Assembly: GCA_028703735.1 (NCBI GenBank)
Contig: JAQVMI010000085.1
Location: forward strand, 1-7,392
Direction of reading: 5' to 3'
Source: Candidatus Cloacimonadota bacterium
GTDB taxonomy: Bacteria > Cloacimonadota > Cloacimonadia > Cloacimonadales > Cloacimonadaceae
Length of the DNA: 7,392 nt
Part shown: positions 5,111 to 7,392 of the stretch, in pieces
How the letters are laid out: each line of letters starts with the position of its first letter
How positions within the stretch are numbered: position 1 is the first letter of the stretch
Translations under genes and position numbers: made by a program
Notes under the pieces: model-generated
What the model was told of the DNA's origin: nothing
What the model saw: only the letters and a program-made list of their open reading frames with translations
Database searches by the model: none

Positions 5111-6482
5111 GCTTACTCTACTGTTAGTCTTTTGTTTCAGCCTCTTGCTGGCAATAGATATTCCTGAAAACAATTACGCCGTCCCTATCTCTGTAAGCCT
5201 TACAGGTTTTGTGGAAAACCCCAATGTGTATCAGCTAAGCCCCATAAATCGCCTCTCGGATTTGCTTGCTCTGGAGCAAAAGCTTAGCCTGGAAGCCAAA
5301 CTTGTCTTGCAGCCTACTGTTCCCCTTCCGGTTAGCCCCATTCAAGCAAACAGCCCCAGCCAAATGGACAAAGAGCAGGAAAGCACCCCGGATTACAAGA
5401 AGCTACAAGCTCTGCGCACCATAAAGATAACTCGCGATGGCAAAAGCTTTATCTGCGATCTGCAAAGGTTTTACAGGCTGGGAGATTCCACCCAAAACCC
5501 TTATCTGAAAGATGGGGATGTGGTGGTGGTTTCTGCTATAAACAGCTTTGTAACCGTTTCTGGGGGAGTAAATTTAGCCGGTGAAGTGGAATTTGTGGCA
5601 GGTGATAAACTTTCCGATGTATTGGATCTGGTTAAGGGATTCAAATATGATGCGGATAAAAGCAAGATTTCCATATACCGTTATCAGATTAATCAGGTGG
5701 ATTTTGAGGTTACCAAGCTGGATTTGCAAAATAATCCGGCAGTGGCAGATTTTCCCTTGCAGGCAAATGACCAAATAGTGGTGTTGCAAGATTCCGAGAT
5801 AAGCAATAAACAAAAGGTAAAGCTAAGCGGGATGGTTAAAAACCCTGGCGAATACCTTATAGAAAAAAACACCACCCTCTTTGAGGTTATTCAGCTTGCA
5901 GGTGGATTCACCAGCAGAGCAGATGCGCACAATCTTGTGTATTACAGCGAAAACGTGAATCTGGAGCCAAATCCATATCTGGATCTGCTGATGCAACGTA
6001 GCATGAGCGATATGACCCCCCTGGAATACTCTTATTTGCGAACCAATATGCTGCAATTGAACGGGAAATACAGCATCGATGCCAAAAAGTTAGTAGATAG
6101 CGAAGGAAAAGAGAGTAACCCCATCCTGCATAATGGAGATCGGATATACATTCCGGAATTGATGGATGTGGTTTGGGTTAGCGGACAGGTTAAACACCCC
6201 GGATTAGTTCCCTGGGTTGAAGGCAAGGATTGGGATTATTACATTAAATCTGCCGGAGGTTATGCAAACAACCGCAAGCATGGCAAAGGCAGGTTAATCC
6301 GCGGGAGAAGCGGTAATTGGGTAAAACCCAAAAATAATCTGGCAATTATGCCTGGTGATACCGTTTTTGTTCCCGGGCAGATAGATCGCTCACTTTGGTC
6401 GGATGTTAAGGATATTGTTACCCTTAGCTCTTCCGTGATAACAATAATAATCGGGCTAAACGCCCTTACCAAAAAAAATTAG
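5100..6482 (+). CDS. Secreted SLBB-repeat polysaccharide export-type protein
   Basis: Protein of 460 aa, probably in the cell envelope and part of polysaccharide export. The N-terminus is a signal peptide (charged MKIK, hydrophobic core to about residue 18, possible cleavage after Ala18); there is no lipobox Cys. Three or four SLBB-like beta-grasp units follow: about 30-60, 148-195, 238-285 and 355-390. Each begins with a V-x-V/L-S/T-G-x-V-x-x-P/A-G-like strand, such as VKLSGMVKNPGEY and VWVSGQVKHPGLV. GD-x-V/I-x-V/I-P strands close units at about 139, 346 and 419. A Pro/Gln-rich linker lies at about 70-95. The last 25 residues (about 436-457) are hydrophobic and could anchor the C-terminus. 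I see no N-terminal Wza-type export domain, so it is not a standard Wza. The start lies inside the epimerase end; translation is probably coupled. Confidence 0.85.
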   Translation: MKIKLTLLLVFCFSLLLAIDIPENNYAVPISVSLTGFVENPNVYQLSPINRLSDLLALEQKLSLEAKLVLQPTVPLPVSPIQANSPSQMDKEQESTPDYKKLQALRTIKITRDGKSFICDLQRFYRLGDSTQNPYLKDGDVVVVSAINSFVTVSGGVNLAGEVEFVAGDKLSDVLDLVKGFKYDADKSKISIYRYQINQVDFEVTKLDLQNNPAVADFPLQANDQIVVLQDSEISNKQKVKLSGMVKNPGEYLIEKNTTLFEVIQLAGGFTSRADAHNLVYYSENVNLEPNPYLDLLMQRSMSDMTPLEYSYLRTNMLQLNGKYSIDAKKLVDSEGKESNPILHNGDRIYIPELMDVVWVSGQVKHPGLVPWVEGKDWDYYIKSAGGYANNRKHGKGRLIRGRSGNWVKPKNNLAIMPGDTVFVPGQIDRSLWSDVKDIVTLSSSVITIIIGLNALTKKN

Positions 6483-6485
6483 GAG
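6481..6485 (+). promoter_or_regulatory. Ribosome binding site of the aminotransferase gene
   Basis: AGGAG, nine bases before the ATG at 6495. It overlaps the SLBB stop codon TAG (6480-6482), so the aminotransferase is likely loaded by ribosomes finishing the SLBB gene. Confidence 0.7.
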
Positions 6486-6494
6486 ATTATTTAC

Positions 6495-7392
6495 ATGAAA
6501 GTTCCAATGTTAGATTTACACGCCCAATACGATCCCTTGATGCCAATGATTAGAGAAGCAATGGAGCGCGTTTATGCAGATCACCATTACATAATGGGAC
6601 CACAGGTGAAAGAGCTGGAAGATAAAATGGCAGCTTATTTGGGCATTAAACATGCAATCGGCTGTGCTTCGGGAACTGATGCTCTTGTTTTAGCAATCCG
6701 CGCTTTGGGTATAGGCGAAGGAGATGAGGTTATCACCACTCCCTTCACTTTTTTTGCTACCGCCTCTTCCATCTGGCGCAATTTTGCCAAGCCGGTTTTC
6801 GTGGATATAGACCCACTTACTTTTAATCTTGATCCTGCAAAAATTGAAGCAGCCATAACCCCCAATACAAAGGCTATAATGCCGGTGCATTTGTTTGGTC
6901 AATGTGCCGATATGGAAGCAATAATGGCTATAGCGAAAAAGCATAATTTAAAGGTTATAGAGGATAATGCCCAAGGTATTGGAAGCACCTGGAATGGTAA
7001 AATGAGCTGCTCTTTTGGTGATATTGGCACGCTTTCCTTTTTCCCATCCAAGAATCTTGGTGCTATGGGTGATGCAGGTATGTGCCTTACCAACGATGAT
7101 GATCTTGCGGCAAAGCTGCGTCAACTGCGTGTGCATGGCGAAGCCCCCAAATATTATCACAAGTGGGTTGGGTTAAACAGCCGTTTGGATACTGTGCAAG
7201 CAGCTATAATCGGTGTGAAACTGGATGCACTTGCTGCCTGGAGCAAGGGTCGCCGTGCCAATGCACAATTCTACAACGCCAGGCTGCAAAACGTAGCTGG
7301 TATCAGGATTCCGCATATCGATTCCAAGGCTGTAAGTATTTACAATCAATACACCCTAATCTGCGAAAAGCGGGATGAATTATTGGCACACT
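6495..7392 (+). CDS. DegT/DnrJ/EryC1-family sugar aminotransferase, 3' partial
   Basis: PLP-dependent aminotransferase that adds an amino group to a keto-sugar nucleotide, typically for O-antigen or capsule building blocks. The frame runs without a stop to the right edge (299 complete codons of the usual 360-400), so the C-terminus is missing. It starts KVPMLDLHAQY, a common opening for WbpE/DesV-like members. The PLP phosphate-binding GCASGTDAL is at 56-64. Asp157 in VIEDNAQG should contact the pyridine nitrogen. The Schiff-base lysine is Lys186 in SFFPSKNLGAMGDAG. LNSRLDTVQAA (227-237) is also conserved. All residues needed for catalysis are present. Its place after the epimerase/dehydratase and the SLBB gene suggests that the pathway makes an amino-deoxy sugar for the exported polymer. 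The exact substrate cannot be read from the sequence. Confidence 0.92.
   Translation, partial: MKVPMLDLHAQYDPLMPMIREAMERVYADHHYIMGPQVKELEDKMAAYLGIKHAIGCASGTDALVLAIRALGIGEGDEVITTPFTFFATASSIWRNFAKPVFVDIDPLTFNLDPAKIEAAITPNTKAIMPVHLFGQCADMEAIMAIAKKHNLKVIEDNAQGIGSTWNGKMSCSFGDIGTLSFFPSKNLGAMGDAGMCLTNDDDLAAKLRQLRVHGEAPKYYHKWVGLNSRLDTVQAAIIGVKLDALAAWSKGRRANAQFYNARLQNVAGIRIPHIDSKAVSIYNQYTLICEKRDELLAH

Overview
The window is a bacterial chromosomal segment with tightly packed plus-strand genes. It shows no insertion sequence, CRISPR array or phage gene. The likely source is an anaerobic fermenter of the FCB group, possibly a Cloacimonadota-like bacterium. That assignment is an inference from gene style: a fermentative CoA-transferase pair, an SLBB export protein without a Wza-type domain, and a possible Bacteroidetes-style promoter. 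No marker gene settles it.

Layout. Positions 1-887 hold the 3' part of a two-component response regulator with an HD-GYP (c-di-GMP phosphodiesterase type) output domain. Positions 941-2252 carry the A and B subunits of a family I 3-oxoacid/acetate-type CoA-transferase, one base apart. A 24-codon hydrophobic mini-ORF (2289-2363) follows. Its stop overlaps the probable start of a D-2-hydroxyacid dehydrogenase of the glyoxylate/hydroxypyruvate reductase type (2360-3322). Positions 3323-4150 contain no convincing protein gene. This stretch carries a promoter-like site, a run of three predicted hairpins, a C-rich G-poor tract, a tRNA-Ala with anticodon CGC (3773-3848) and an AT-rich spacer. From 4151 to the right edge runs a surface-polysaccharide operon: an NAD-dependent sugar-nucleotide epimerase/dehydratase, an SLBB-repeat export protein and a DegT/DnrJ/EryC1 sugar aminotransferase that runs off the window.

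How the genes fit together. The left half concerns signalling and central fermentation: CoA activation of short-chain acids, and reduction of hydroxypyruvate or glyoxylate. The right half makes and exports a polysaccharide containing a modified, probably amino-deoxy, sugar. The epimerase and SLBB genes overlap by 11 bp, and the SLBB stop codon lies in the aminotransferase ribosome binding site, so the three are probably co-translated. The tRNA gene and the gene-poor stretch separate the two halves and look like a boundary between core genes and a variable surface-sugar locus.

The protein genes belong to well-known families. The parts least explained are the structured stretch 3442-3582, the coupled mini-ORF before the dehydrogenase, and the SLBB protein that lacks the usual polysaccharide export domain.
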